DNA of 55,022 nt from Ventricola sp051883735 (GCA_051883735.1 JBJEUH010000140.1:1-55022); one strand, 5' to 3'; shown: positions 31,307 to 40,093, numbered from the stretch's first letter. Made by a program: numbers and translations. The notes: a model not told the origin generated them from the letters alone.

Positions 31307-33130
31307 ATGCTCTCCACATACAGGGTATACCGCTACGATCGGATGGACGCGCCCGTGGTGACCGCGGGCACCGGCGCCGTGCTGATCGGCGCGCAGAACG
31401 GACTGTTCCCCGATCTCGGCTTCAACGTCGAAGGCGAGATGGGCGGACTGTGGGCAGGCGAAAAGAAGGTCTGCGACGGCTTCTTCTTCGCCATCGACGA
31501 CGTGCCGCTGACCTGCGCGGACGCCTGTGAGGTGAATCCCGCGGCGACCGCGTTTCACTACCGCATGCAGCAGCAGGAGCTGCACGTCGTGCGCCGCCAG
31601 TTCATCCCGGACGGCGCGGGCGGCTGCGTGATCGAGCTGACGGTGGAAAACCGCAGGAACGCGCCGCGCATGGTGGAGGTGTCCTTCACCGTGCGCACGG
31701 ACATCCTGACCGTGGCCGCGGCGCGCGGCGAGGACGGCATGGAGCTGGGCCGCGACGTGGCCGAATACGACGAGGCCACGCAGGCGTTCTATGCGCGCGA
31801 CAGCCGCAACCCGTGGCACGCCGTGTGGGGCGCGGACGAAAATTGCCGCGTGCTGCAGGCCGATCTGCCGCAGACGGTGTACGGCTTTGGCAACACGCAG
31901 GGCAAGGGCGTCAACGGCCGCCTGTTCTACCGCCTGCGCGTGAACGCCGGGGCGCAGGCGACGATGCGCCTGATGGTGGCCGGCGGCTTTGCCTCCCGCT
32001 CGAAGGCGGAGGACGCGCTGGCCGCGCTGCGCGCGCACGCGGGCGAGATGATCGCCGCGAAGGAAGCGCGCCTGGCGGAGCGCCTGGGCGAGAGCCGCGC
32101 GGCGCTGCCGGAGGCGGCGCTTGAGCGCAGCTGGAACTGGACGAGGGTCTGCGGCGAATGGCTGACCCGCGAGCTGCCGGGCGGCGGCGTGGGCCTGTGC
32201 GCCGATCTGCCGGAGCATCCGTCGCTCTTTGGCGAGGGCTTTGCGCAGGCAATGGGCGCGCTGCTGCCGCTGGGCGGCGGAGCGCGCGTGCAGCAGATGC
32301 TGCGCACGCTGGTGCGCGTGAGCGAGGAGGCGCAGCTGGCGCCGGGCCGCCTGGCCAGGCGCATCTCCCGCAGCGGCCGCATCCGTCAGGTGGGCGGCGT
32401 GAAGGAGAGCGCGCAGTTTGTGGCGCTGGTGCACCGGGTGCTCCTCTGGACGGGCGACGTGCAGTTTGCCCGGGACATGCTGCCCACGACCGGCCTGTGC
32501 GTCAATTACCTGCGCCGCGCCACGAGGGGCTTTGAGGACGTGCGCGAGGACGTCGCGCGCGAGACGCGGCTGGCGCTTGCGGGGCAGGCGTACATCCTGC
32601 GCCTGCTGGGCGAGGACGACGCGGCGTGCCGGCAGGAGCTGGGCAGGCTCGCGCCGCAGACGCAGCAGAAGCCGGGGGAGAACGCGCCGCTGGATGCGTG
32701 GGCGGCCTGGCACGGCAGGCAGGGCCACGTCGAGCAGATGATCGGCTGCCTGTGCCGGATGGCGGAGGCGGGCGCGCCGGGCATGCCGGGCGCGATGAAG
32801 CCGGACGAGGCGGGCGTGCTGCTGAGCGCGCGCAGCGCGGCGGGCTTCATTGGTCCGATGACGGAGAGCCTGTTCGGTTTTGCGCCGGACGCGGCCAGCC
32901 GGACGATCGCGTTCGCGCCGCACACGCCGATCGGCTGGGACGGCTGGCGGCTGGAGAACGTAAAGATCGGCGGGGCGCGCGTGACGCTGAGCAGCGAGCG
33001 CGTCTCCCCGAGCCAGGCGAAATACACGGTCGCCGTGAGCGAGCAGGGCTGGACCCTCGTGATTCGCGAAAACGGTGAGGAAAAGAGAATCGCGGTAGAC
33101 GGCGCGGTCTCGCTGGTGATGGACGATTGA
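31307..33130 (+). CDS. Alpha/alpha-barrel (six-hairpin) glycosidase-like protein
   Basis: 607 residues, no signal peptide. An N-terminal beta-rich part (1-250) is followed by a helical part (about 255-520) and a short beta C-terminal domain. This plan is that of six-hairpin glycosidases such as debranching enzymes, rhamnosidases or cellobiose phosphorylase relatives. I could not identify catalytic acids with confidence and name no substrate. It starts 16 bases after the phosphotransferase stop, behind CAGGAGG, so it is the last gene of the operon. A role in trimming or salvaging the polymer is inference. Confidence 0.6.
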   Translation: MLSTYRVYRYDRMDAPVVTAGTGAVLIGAQNGLFPDLGFNVEGEMGGLWAGEKKVCDGFFFAIDDVPLTCADACEVNPAATAFHYRMQQQELHVVRRQFIPDGAGGCVIELTVENRRNAPRMVEVSFTVRTDILTVAAARGEDGMELGRDVAEYDEATQAFYARDSRNPWHAVWGADENCRVLQADLPQTVYGFGNTQGKGVNGRLFYRLRVNAGAQATMRLMVAGGFASRSKAEDALAALRAHAGEMIAAKEARLAERLGESRAALPEAALERSWNWTRVCGEWLTRELPGGGVGLCADLPEHPSLFGEGFAQAMGALLPLGGGARVQQMLRTLVRVSEEAQLAPGRLARRISRSGRIRQVGGVKESAQFVALVHRVLLWTGDVQFARDMLPTTGLCVNYLRRATRGFEDVREDVARETRLALAGQAYILRLLGEDDAACRQELGRLAPQTQQKPGENAPLDAWAAWHGRQGHVEQMIGCLCRMAEAGAPGMPGAMKPDEAGVLLSARSAAGFIGPMTESLFGFAPDAASRTIAFAPHTPIGWDGWRLENVKIGGARVTLSSERVSPSQAKYTVAVSEQGWTLVIRENGEEKRIAVDGAVSLVMDD

Positions 33131-33154
33131 TTTCTGCCCCGGATGCTGTTGGGC

Positions 33155-33223
33155 ACGCGAAGCGGAGAAGGGAGTCTGAGGGACAATGTCCCTCAGGCAG
33201 GTTTTAGGGCGGCAGCCCTAACG
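33155..33223 (+). repeat. R1 dispersed element
   Basis: CGCGAAGCGGAGAAGGGAG, hairpin CTGAGGGAC/GTCCCTCAG, spacer GCAGGTT, hairpin TAGGGC/GCCCTA. It follows the last gene of the polysaccharide operon and is followed by an E module, as at 23.1 kb. Confidence 0.75.
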
Positions 33224-33250
33224 TCCTCTGTGCGAGAAGCATGCAGGCAA

Positions 33251-33286
33251 GAATCGCAGCGGAGCCGAAGGCGACTATTGCGATTC
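33251..33286 (+). repeat. E module hairpin, copy 4
   Basis: Identical to 23161-23196 over 36 bases, with partly conserved flanks (GCAA before, ending near TGCTT after). Confidence 0.7.
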
Positions 33287-33392
33287 CGACAACGATGCTT
33301 TCAACAGGCCCGAATGAAACGAAGTAGCGTATCAGAGGCAGATTGATATTGAAAAAAGCGATATCAGACGCATGCATACGGAAAGGACAACC

Positions 33393-34151
33393 ATGAAAAG
33401 GATTCTGACAATGCTGCTGGCGGGCCTTCTGCTCCTGGGCGGCACGGCGCTGGCGGACAGCGCGCCGGCGAAGATGACGGCGCCGCCGGAGGCGATTGCG
33501 ACCCAGGCGGACGGGGAGCTGAAGACGTACGACCTCACGTTCCCGGAGGACATGCCGCTTGAGGCGCGCAACTTTGTGCTGTTTGCGCGCGCGCAGTTTG
33601 AAAAGCATCCGTTTGAGAAGCTGCCCAAGGCGAACGAGTACACCCAGTGGTACTACCGCGACAAGCGCGAGATCGGCTGGTGCTCCGTGTTCCAGATCTA
33701 CTGCGCGTACCACAGCGGCCTGCAGCTGGTCAAGTACCAGCAGGACGTGACCGTCGCACCGGACGCGGTCATCTCCGCGATGGAGGGCCGCGTGGGCAAC
33801 GTGTATTACGCCTTCGACGCGCACGGGCGCTGGCTGCAGGCGGACGAGGTGGAGGCCATCCCCAGGCCCGGCTATCTGGTGATCTACGGCGTGCGCGGCT
33901 CCACGCCGTTCACGCACGTGGGCATCGTGGAGAGCGTGACGGCGCTGGGCGACGGGATGTACGAGCTGACGACGATCGAGGGCAACGTGAACTCGACGAT
34001 CAAGCGTATGAACTTCCGCTACGACGCCACGCCCAAACAGAAATACTACAACATGTTCACGATCCCGCAGGACGAGATCACGCGGGAGAACTGCCAGTAC
34101 ACCCTGCACAAGGAGACCTGGTACATCAACGGCTTCTGCGCGACGTGGTGA
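33393..34151 (+). CDS. Secreted CHAP-like amidase domain protein
   Basis: 252 residues: signal peptide (about 1-21, ending ALA-DS) and a cysteine-histidine amidohydrolase-like domain (about 75-215). The putative nucleophile is the Cys in IGWCSVFQIYCAYHSG, the His is in FTHVGIVESV, and a third polar residue is in TIEGNVN. PGYLVIYG is a typical core strand. Such proteins cut peptidoglycan peptide bonds. ATG 33393 is chosen for its AAAGGA site and signal peptide. It is a separate unit after the R1/E repeats. Confidence 0.8.
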   Translation: MKRILTMLLAGLLLLGGTALADSAPAKMTAPPEAIATQADGELKTYDLTFPEDMPLEARNFVLFARAQFEKHPFEKLPKANEYTQWYYRDKREIGWCSVFQIYCAYHSGLQLVKYQQDVTVAPDAVISAMEGRVGNVYYAFDAHGRWLQADEVEAIPRPGYLVIYGVRGSTPFTHVGIVESVTALGDGMYELTTIEGNVNSTIKRMNFRYDATPKQKYYNMFTIPQDEITRENCQYTLHKETWYINGFCATW

Positions 34152-34152
34152 C

Positions 34153-34193
34153 GCAGGGGGGATGCGCCCCCGGCTCCTCTTTCGCTTCGCGCA
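34153..34193 (-). repeat. R1 dispersed element fragment (reverse)
   Basis: CTTTCGCTTCGCGC at the right end is the reverse of the R1 opening; a GGGGG/CCCCC hairpin adjoins it. One R1 hairpin is missing. Confidence 0.5.
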
Positions 34194-34223
34194 TGAGGAA
34201 GATTTTGGAACGAAATAAACATC

Positions 34224-34256
34224 GGCTCCTCCGTAGGATGAAGATACGGAGGAGCC
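34224..34256. terminator. Hairpin between CHAP gene and arsC
   Basis: Twelve-base perfect stem GGCTCCTCCGTA / TACGGAGGAGCC. On the minus strand it is followed by GATGTTTATTT. It can end the ars operon and possibly the convergent CHAP transcript. Confidence 0.6.
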
Positions 34257-34320
34257 GCTTGCGTCATGCGGGCTTTGGGGGGACGGCGGCGCGTGGCAAA
34301 CTGGGATTTATTGATTGGTT

Positions 34321-34731
34321 TTAGGCCTCCATATTCTTTCCCAGATGTTGCTTTAGCTCCATGATTCGCACTTGAATCTCGTCAATGACCTTCTTGAACG
34401 TCTCGTCGCTCTTTCCCGTCGGGTCATCCAATCCCCAGGTGTCATCAAAAGGCCGACCGATAAAGGGACACCCCACATTGCAGCCCATGGAGATAGCGAT
34501 ATCCGGTTCGGGAATATCCGAAATCAGTTTGGAATACTGCGTCTGCTCCATGTCGATGCCATAAAGCGCCTTCATTAGCCGGACGGCATCCTGATTGATC
34601 TGCAGCCTGGTTTCCGTCCCTGCGGAGTAGCTTTCAAACACATCGCCTGCCAGACGCCTGCCCAGCGCCTCCGCAATCTGGCTGCGGCAGGAATTGTGAA
34701 CGCAGATAAACGCAACCTTTGGCTTCGTCAT
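34321..34731 (-). CDS. arsC: Arsenate reductase, thioredoxin-coupled
   Basis: 136 residues of the low-molecular-weight-phosphatase type. Nucleophile C10 sits in the P-loop CVHNSCRS with C15, and the redox pair C84/C88 lies in SMGCNVGCP. It reduces arsenate to arsenite with thioredoxin. Last gene of the ars operon, overlapping the ACR3 gene by four bases. Base composition is well below that of the flanking chromosome. Confidence 0.95.
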   Translation of the reverse strand: MTKPKVAFICVHNSCRSQIAEALGRRLAGDVFESYSAGTETRLQINQDAVRLMKALYGIDMEQTQYSKLISDIPEPDIAISMGCNVGCPFIGRPFDDTWGLDDPTGKSDETFKKVIDEIQVRIMELKQHLGKNMEA

Positions 34732-35774
34732 GCCGGGAACCTGCCTTTCGTTCTGTTCGCGATTTTGACCAGGAACAGCATGACCGGCACTTCGGTCAGG
34801 ACGCCCACCGTTGTGGCAAGTGCGGCAGGGGAAGTAGTTCCAAATAGAGCAACGGCTACCGCAACCGCCAGTTCAAAGAAGTTGGATGCGCCGATCATTC
34901 CGGCAGGTGCTGCAATACTGTGGGGTAGCCTGAGCGGCCAGCAGACGCCATAGGCAATGCCGAAAACCAGGAAGGTCTGCAAAATCAGCGGTACGGCAAT
35001 CAGCACAATGTGCAGGGGATTATCCAGAATGACCTGCCCCTGAAAAGCAAAGATCAGCACCAACGTCAGCAGAAGTCCAATGGTTGTAATGCCGTCAAAC
35101 TTCTTGACAAAGGTGTTCTCAAAATATTCTGTGCCCTTTTTTCGGGTTACAAGATACCGGGTCAGCATACCGCCTGCGAGGGGAATGACCACGAACAGTA
35201 CCACGGACAGAATCAGCGTATCCCACGGCACCGACACATTGGATACGCCCAGCAGAAACTTCACGATGGGGACAAAAGCCACAAGGATAATGAGGTCGTT
35301 GGTCGCGACCTGTACCACCGTGTATGCTGGGTCGCCCTTCGTCAGTGCGCTCCACACAAAGACCATTGCCGTGCAGGGCGCAGCACCCAGCAGCACCGCC
35401 CCGGCGAGATATTCGGTGGCAAGCTCCGGTGTGATGAACGCCTTGAACACCACAAAGAAGAACAGACTTGCCATGCCGTACATGGTAAAAGGCTTGATGA
35501 GCCAGTTGACGATCCAAGTGACGAACAAGCCTTTGGGATTTCTGCCCACATTTTTGATACTGCGGAAGTCCACCTTCATCATCATGGGATAAATCATTAC
35601 CCAGATGAGAATTGCCATGGGAATCGACACCCGTGCATACTCAAACCGGTTCAGAAACTCCGGAATCTGCGGCAGAAATTTGCCGATGCAGATACCAACC
35701 ACCATGCAGAGAATGACCCATACGGTCAGATACTTTTGGAAAAATCCAATGGGAGAAGCGCCACGCTCGTTCAT
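34728..35774 (-). CDS. acr3: ACR3-type arsenite efflux permease
   Basis: 348 residues, ten membrane segments, with the ACR3 signature Cys in AAPCTAMVFVWS (C134) and the PAGMIGASNFFELAVA motif of the ninth segment. It exports arsenite (and possibly antimonite) made by ArsC. Overlaps its neighbours by four bases on each side, indicating tight coupling. Confidence 0.95.
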   Translation of the reverse strand: MNERGASPIGFFQKYLTVWVILCMVVGICIGKFLPQIPEFLNRFEYARVSIPMAILIWVMIYPMMMKVDFRSIKNVGRNPKGLFVTWIVNWLIKPFTMYGMASLFFFVVFKAFITPELATEYLAGAVLLGAAPCTAMVFVWSALTKGDPAYTVVQVATNDLIILVAFVPIVKFLLGVSNVSVPWDTLILSVVLFVVIPLAGGMLTRYLVTRKKGTEYFENTFVKKFDGITTIGLLLTLVLIFAFQGQVILDNPLHIVLIAVPLILQTFLVFGIAYGVCWPLRLPHSIAAPAGMIGASNFFELAVAVAVALFGTTSPAALATTVGVLTEVPVMLFLVKIANRTKGRFPA

Positions 35775-36124
35775 GCTCTTACCTTCTTCAAAATAGAAAT
35801 GACTTCATCCTTTTTCAGCATCTTGCCGTAGGACACCACCTGACCGTCCACCACCAAAGCGGGGGTGGCCATTACGCCGTAGGCGGCAATTTTCTCAAAG
35901 TCCCGCACATGGTCGATGGTGGTATCCATGCCAAGCTCCCGGAGAGCCTCCGTGGTTGCCGCTTCCAGCACGTTGCATTTGGCACAACCGCCGCCGAGAA
36001 TTTTAATACCGGCTTCCTTCTTTTCGGTTTCTGCCGCCTGCATGGCTTCCGGCGTACAGCTCCTGCCGCAGCAGCAAGGCTGCTTTTGTTCTTCTCTTTT
36101 CTTACCAAATCCGAAAATTGACAT
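35771..36124 (-). CDS. Small thioredoxin-like redox protein
   Basis: 117 residues. A Cys-rich N-terminal tail (PCCCGRSC, residues 16-23) precedes a thioredoxin_3 domain with CAKC (47-50) and the cis-Pro segment GVMATPALVVDG. It matches the small redox-active disulfide proteins often found in gut ars operons and may supply electrons to ArsC. The tail could bind arsenite; that is inference. Start 36124 is set by GGAGG eight bases upstream. Confidence 0.9.
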   Translation of the reverse strand: MSIFGFGKKREEQKQPCCCGRSCTPEAMQAAETEKKEAGIKILGGGCAKCNVLEAATTEALRELGMDTTIDHVRDFEKIAAYGVMATPALVVDGQVVSYGKMLKKDEVISILKKVRA

Positions 36125-36139
36125 TTTGATGCCCTCCAA

Positions 36140-37135
36140 TTATAAAACGAACCCCTGAAACAGGTTGAATAAATAGCCTACAACAACAATGCCCGCAGCA
36201 CAGATGGCGATAAAAACACCCAGCAGCTTCGGCTTCACAGCCTTGCGCAGCATGACCATCGACGGCAGTGACAGCGTCGTGACGCCCATCATAAAGGCAA
36301 GCACCGTTCCAAGCTGTGCACCCTTACCGAGCAGGGCCTCGGCAATGGGAATAGTGCCGAAAATGTCGGCATACATGGGAATGCCGATGATGGCTGCCAG
36401 AATCACACCGAAGGGATTGCTGCTGCCGACAACGGCCACGACCCAGCGTTCGGGAATCCAGTTGTGAATGACAGCCCCGATGCCAACGCCAATGAGAATG
36501 TACGGAAAGACCTTCTTGAAGGTTTCTTCCACCTGCTCTTTGGCGTAAACCAGGCGCTCCTTCTGCGTCAGCGTCGGGGATGCAATATCCACAGTGGGTG
36601 CCCTGCGGATAAACTCCTCCACATGATTCTCCATGTGCAGCTTTTCAATCAGCGTACCGCCCGCCACAGCGATCACAAGCCCCAGCACCACATAAATGAC
36701 CGCCACTTTTGCACCGAAAATGCTCATCAAAAGAACAAGACTTCCCAAGTCCACCATCGGGGACGAAATCAGGAACGAGAACGTCACGCCCAGCGGCAAT
36801 CCGGCGCTGGTAAAGCCGATGAACAGCGGAATGGAAGAGCAGGAGCAGAACGGCGTCACCGTGCCGAGCAGTGCGGCAATGCAGTTCGCCCAAATGCCAT
36901 GAAACCGCCCCATGATTTTCTTGCTGCGCTCCGGCGGGAAATAGCTCTGAATGTAGGAGATCAGATCAATCAGTACGCAGAGCAGAACGGTGATCTTGAT
37001 GACATCGTAGAGGAAGAACTGTATGCTCCCACCGATGCGGCTTGTCGTGTCCAGTCCCAGCGCGTTCAGCAGATTTCCAATCAACGTATTCAGCCACTTC
37101 ATGCCGAGGATCTGTTCTGTGATCAACTTGCCCAT
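36140..37135 (-). CDS. Permease of the ArsP/DUF318 family
   Basis: 331 residues, about eight membrane segments, with the family motif TPFCSCSSIPLFIGF (C97, C99) and a cytoplasmic loop in mid protein. Related proteins export organoarsenicals or other thiophilic compounds. In this operon it is the second predicted exporter. The ATG shares a base with the arsR stop (TGATG). A specific substrate is not shown by the sequence. Confidence 0.88.
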   Translation of the reverse strand: MGKLITEQILGMKWLNTLIGNLLNALGLDTTSRIGGSIQFFLYDVIKITVLLCVLIDLISYIQSYFPPERSKKIMGRFHGIWANCIAALLGTVTPFCSCSSIPLFIGFTSAGLPLGVTFSFLISSPMVDLGSLVLLMSIFGAKVAVIYVVLGLVIAVAGGTLIEKLHMENHVEEFIRRAPTVDIASPTLTQKERLVYAKEQVEETFKKVFPYILIGVGIGAVIHNWIPERWVVAVVGSSNPFGVILAAIIGIPMYADIFGTIPIAEALLGKGAQLGTVLAFMMGVTTLSLPSMVMLRKAVKPKLLGVFIAICAAGIVVVGYLFNLFQGFVL

Positions 37136-37443
37136 CAGGAGCAGCACCCACCTTCGTCGTTCGAGCCGCAGCCGCAGCAGGTCAGCCCCTCGATAAATTC
37201 TTTGAACTGGGTCAGCGTTTCGCAGTTCAGAGAGTAGTGCTGCCACTTGCCCTCCTTGCGGGCATTCACCAGTCCGCACCCCACCAGAATCTTCATGTGG
37301 TGAGAAAGGGTCGGCTGGGTAATTTCAAACCGTTCCAGCAGCTTACAGCCGCATTTCTCGCCGCCCGACAGCATCTTCACGATTTCCAGCCGGTTCGCAT
37401 CGCCCAGCGTCTTGCAGATCAGAGCAACATCCATCGCATTCAT
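37135..37443 (-). CDS. arsR: ArsR family metalloregulator
   Basis: 102 residues with a winged HTH: LICKTLGDANRLEIVKMLSG, FEITQPTLSHHMKILVGCGL, VNARKEGKWQHYSL. The Cys pair in EKCGCKLLERF lies at the DNA-recognition region, the ArsR-type arsenite sensor site. Further Cys at the tail (TCCGCGSND, GCCS) could add ligands. It should repress the operon until arsenite binds. GAGGTG precedes the ATG. Confidence 0.93.
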   Translation of the reverse strand: MNAMDVALICKTLGDANRLEIVKMLSGGEKCGCKLLERFEITQPTLSHHMKILVGCGLVNARKEGKWQHYSLNCETLTQFKEFIEGLTCCGCGSNDEGGCCS

Positions 37444-37460
37444 AGAAAACACCTCACATT

Positions 37461-37508
37461 GATATCTGTCTATGCGTATATTGTAGCATATATATAGATG
37501 TCCGTCAA
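37461..37508 (-). promoter_or_regulatory. ars promoter and candidate ArsR operator
   Basis: Minus strand TTGACG (37503-37508), 17-base spacer, TACAAT (37480-37485). An imperfect inverted repeat (GATATCTGTCTATGC at 37461-37475 and GCATATATATAGATGTC at 37486-37502) spans the core promoter, a suitable site for repression by ArsR. Confidence 0.7.
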
Positions 37509-37521
37509 TGTGTTTTCTGTT

Positions 37522-37560
37522 AAAAACAGCCGCCTGACTTCTTTTGAAGCCTCGGCGGCT
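37522..37560 (-). terminator. Terminator after the GNAT gene
   Basis: Minus strand AGCCGCC...GGCGGCT with inner GGCTTC/GAAGTC and loop AAAA, followed by GTTTTT. It insulates the ars promoter from the gene upstream. Confidence 0.75.
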
Positions 37561-37629
37561 ATGGGGACTGTATTCTATTCGACATATCCCGATTTGCCGT
37601 TCTCCGCCGCAGCGGACGGATGGGCGTGC

Positions 37630-37959
37630 TTAAAGCTCCCTGACCAGCGTGACGGCTTCCCCGTCCCGGGAGACAGCCTCAAACCCCAGCGACGCGTGCA
37701 GCGCGAGCGAGGCGGCGTTGCCTGGGGCGACCTGCACGACGGCCTGCGAAAAGCCCCGGGCCTTCATCTGCTCAAAGAGCAGGCTGAGCGCGGCTTTGGC
37801 CACACCCCGGCGGCGCAGGGCGGGCGCGACGGCGACGCCGTAGGAAAAGCGGGGCGGATGCACGCTGTGCACGGTGATCCCGCCCGCGTGCTTTCCATCT
37901 GAGAGAATGAAAAAGCGCAGGTCGTCTGCGCTTTTTCCGATATGTCTGAGCGTGGTCAT
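37630..37959 (-). CDS. GNAT family N-acetyltransferase
   Basis: 109 residues, a short GNAT fold: the acetyl-CoA site V-APALRRRGVAKA (consensus RxxGxG/A) and the C-terminal APGNAASLALHASLGFEAV. The substrate cannot be predicted. The ATG shares a base with the upstream stop (TGATG), so it is co-translated with the PRTase-like gene. Confidence 0.85.
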   Translation of the reverse strand: MTTLRHIGKSADDLRFFILSDGKHAGGITVHSVHPPRFSYGVAVAPALRRRGVAKAALSLLFEQMKARGFSQAVVQVAPGNAASLALHASLGFEAVSRDGEAVTLVREL

Positions 37960-38828
37960 CACGCCTTGGGGAGCGCCTCGGCCGGGGCAAAGCCGCTGGC
38001 GATGCACAGCTCGGCGCGCTGGGCGCTCTTGCCGCCCTTGGCGATCTCGCCCGCGAGGAAGTCCGGATGGGCGAGCAGGAAGTCGCGCATGAATTTGTCC
38101 GGATCGGCGATGAAGGAGTTGACCAGCGCGACCTGCGCGTCGGTGACGCGGCCGAGGGCCTTCGCCTGCTCAAACAGCTCCGGCTTGATGGTGACCAGCG
38201 TGGTCAGCGGGCAGTCGGCCTTCGCCAGAATCTCGCTGCCGCCCTGATCGCGGTCGACCACGGCCAGGGAATAGGCGATCTTCGCGCCCAGGCTCTCCAC
38301 CGCCGGAATCCACGCGCGGATGTAGGAGGAGGCGACGGTGATCAGGTCGGCGATGTGCACGCTCCTCTTGCCGGCAAGACCCGCCTGCGCCGCGTCCATG
38401 CTCACGCCATCCTTGTCCGTGTAGACGCAGGAGAGGTCCTTGAAGATGGACAGGTGCCCAAGGCCCAGCTTGCGCGCGACCGGCATGGAGAAGAAGAAGT
38501 CGCGGCGCTCGCCGCCGGAGACGAAGTCCACGTTAAGCTTTGCGGCGGCCTCGGTCAGCAGGTCGATCAGCTGCGCGTAGATCGGGCAGGAGGCCAGCTG
38601 CGCGGAGATGTCCGCCCAAACCTTGTCATAGAACGCGAGCTTCTCGCCCGCGCAGGCTTCCTCGATGGTCTTGAGGAGGCTGTTGGCGGCGGCCTCGCTG
38701 CCGTAGAGGAACTGGGTGTTGATATAGAACGGGCCCAGCTTGCCGGACGTATACCAGAACGGCTGGCCCTCCGGGCAGACGCGCACGGCGTCGGTTTCAA
38801 ACAGCCAGGAGATGATCGGGTTTTCCAT
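37959..38828 (-). CDS. Orotate phosphoribosyltransferase-like protein
   Basis: 289 residues. A type I phosphoribosyltransferase core is suggested by WYTSGKLGPFYINTQFLYG, the SVHIADLITVASSY segment in place of the usual PRPP loop, and AVVDRDQGGSE, which resembles the OPRT DREQGG block. It is longer than PyrE (about 210 residues), with extra helical parts at 60-110 and 220-289. The PRPP loop is degenerate (ADL where VDDVVTTG-like acids are expected), so activity is uncertain. No pyrimidine genes adjoin. GGAGG eight bases upstream fixes the start at 38828. Confidence 0.65.
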   Translation of the reverse strand: MENPIISWLFETDAVRVCPEGQPFWYTSGKLGPFYINTQFLYGSEAAANSLLKTIEEACAGEKLAFYDKVWADISAQLASCPIYAQLIDLLTEAAAKLNVDFVSGGERRDFFFSMPVARKLGLGHLSIFKDLSCVYTDKDGVSMDAAQAGLAGKRSVHIADLITVASSYIRAWIPAVESLGAKIAYSLAVVDRDQGGSEILAKADCPLTTLVTIKPELFEQAKALGRVTDAQVALVNSFIADPDKFMRDFLLAHPDFLAGEIAKGGKSAQRAELCIASGFAPAEALPKA

Positions 38829-38950
38829 GGGGCAGACCTCCATATATTGTTCTTAGTGTGTTCAAGATGCGACAAGTTTACGATAGCGTGTTTGCAATAA
38901 AGGAGAAAACAGACTAGATGCTCAACATGCAGCATTCCTTGTTTGCGTGA

Positions 38951-40093
38951 TTATTTTTCGGGGTGGGGGAGTAGGATTTGCTGACAAGACAAAAGTAGCT
39001 GTTCCATTCTCTGGCAGAGCTGTTCAATATGCAGCAATTGAAAGATATGAACACGAATCAGGTCAATTCCAAGACAGACCACAAAAATGCTCAGCGCAAT
39101 TGCAACGGATTTGAATAGCATGGAAAGCCAGTGTGCGTTAGCCAGCAAGGCAAATCGAGAGGTAATGAAATTGTCCCAGATGAAAGGATGCACATGGATG
39201 AGATAGACACCGAGCGATAGTGGGGAGAGCATGGCAATGAAACGCTGTGCTGTTTTGCTGGGCCTGACGCGGGCAAACAGATTCAACATGAAAAAAGCGG
39301 TCAGGGTATACGTGATGGAGACGTTGCTCATGAGCATCCAGTCCAGCGTATAGGGAAGGCGCCAGCGATTGTGATCCATCCAGGATTTGAACATGACGGT
39401 GCTCAGAACACAGATGGCTATGACTAGTAGCGACTGCCAAGGACGAATATAGGTATGGATTTGATACTTTCGGCAGAAAGCGCCGGCCAAATAAAGGATG
39501 CAAAGCCAGGCGGTAGAGAACCCGTAATTCATACAAAAGGGGTCTTTCCGGCTGATGTTAAGACCGCCCAAAACGCAAACAAGGAGGAAAAGACCAAGGA
39601 GCATGCTGCGCATTTCAGCCAAGGTGAGCTTTTCAACGCCGGCATTGAGCACGGGGATCAGCAGAAACATGCAGAAATAGCAACTCATGTACCAATAACG
39701 ACCGCCTGTGATAGGGAGAAGCATACTGTAAAACTCGGCTCGAAGAACAGGAACCGATGAGCGATGAAACAGAATGAACAGCACGGATATTCCCGCGGAA
39801 TAAAACAGAACTTCAAACCACAGCGTGAGCAGACGGGAAGGCTTCGGGCGAGATTTGTACATGACATATCCGCTGATCATGCCATAGGCGTCTACGGCGA
39901 ATTCATTGAGAAACCGGAGAGAGAGGTAGGCGTAATAGTTTTTGCTGTATAGTTCAACCGCCTGACCAACACCACCCTGACCCAGAATATGCAGGAGAAC
40001 AATGGAAAACATGCTCAGAATACGCAGAAGATCAATCCCGTAATGGCGCGTAGCCTTGACGGATGCAGTTTGTAATACCTGTCGATTATCCAT
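38951..40093 (-). CDS. Acyltransferase family 3 membrane protein
   Basis: 380 residues with about ten membrane segments. The family opening YGIDLLRILSMFSIVLLH carries the conserved Arg and His; LNEFAVDAYGMISGYV and SLGVYLIHVHPFIW follow. Such proteins acetylate or succinylate surface sugars. Composition is AT-richer than the flanking genes, with many rare codons for this genome, suggesting recent acquisition. It stands alone with its own promoter and a leader of about 115 bases. Confidence 0.85.
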   Translation of the reverse strand: MDNRQVLQTASVKATRHYGIDLLRILSMFSIVLLHILGQGGVGQAVELYSKNYYAYLSLRFLNEFAVDAYGMISGYVMYKSRPKPSRLLTLWFEVLFYSAGISVLFILFHRSSVPVLRAEFYSMLLPITGGRYWYMSCYFCMFLLIPVLNAGVEKLTLAEMRSMLLGLFLLVCVLGGLNISRKDPFCMNYGFSTAWLCILYLAGAFCRKYQIHTYIRPWQSLLVIAICVLSTVMFKSWMDHNRWRLPYTLDWMLMSNVSITYTLTAFFMLNLFARVRPSKTAQRFIAMLSPLSLGVYLIHVHPFIWDNFITSRFALLANAHWLSMLFKSVAIALSIFVVCLGIDLIRVHIFQLLHIEQLCQRMEQLLLSCQQILLPHPEK

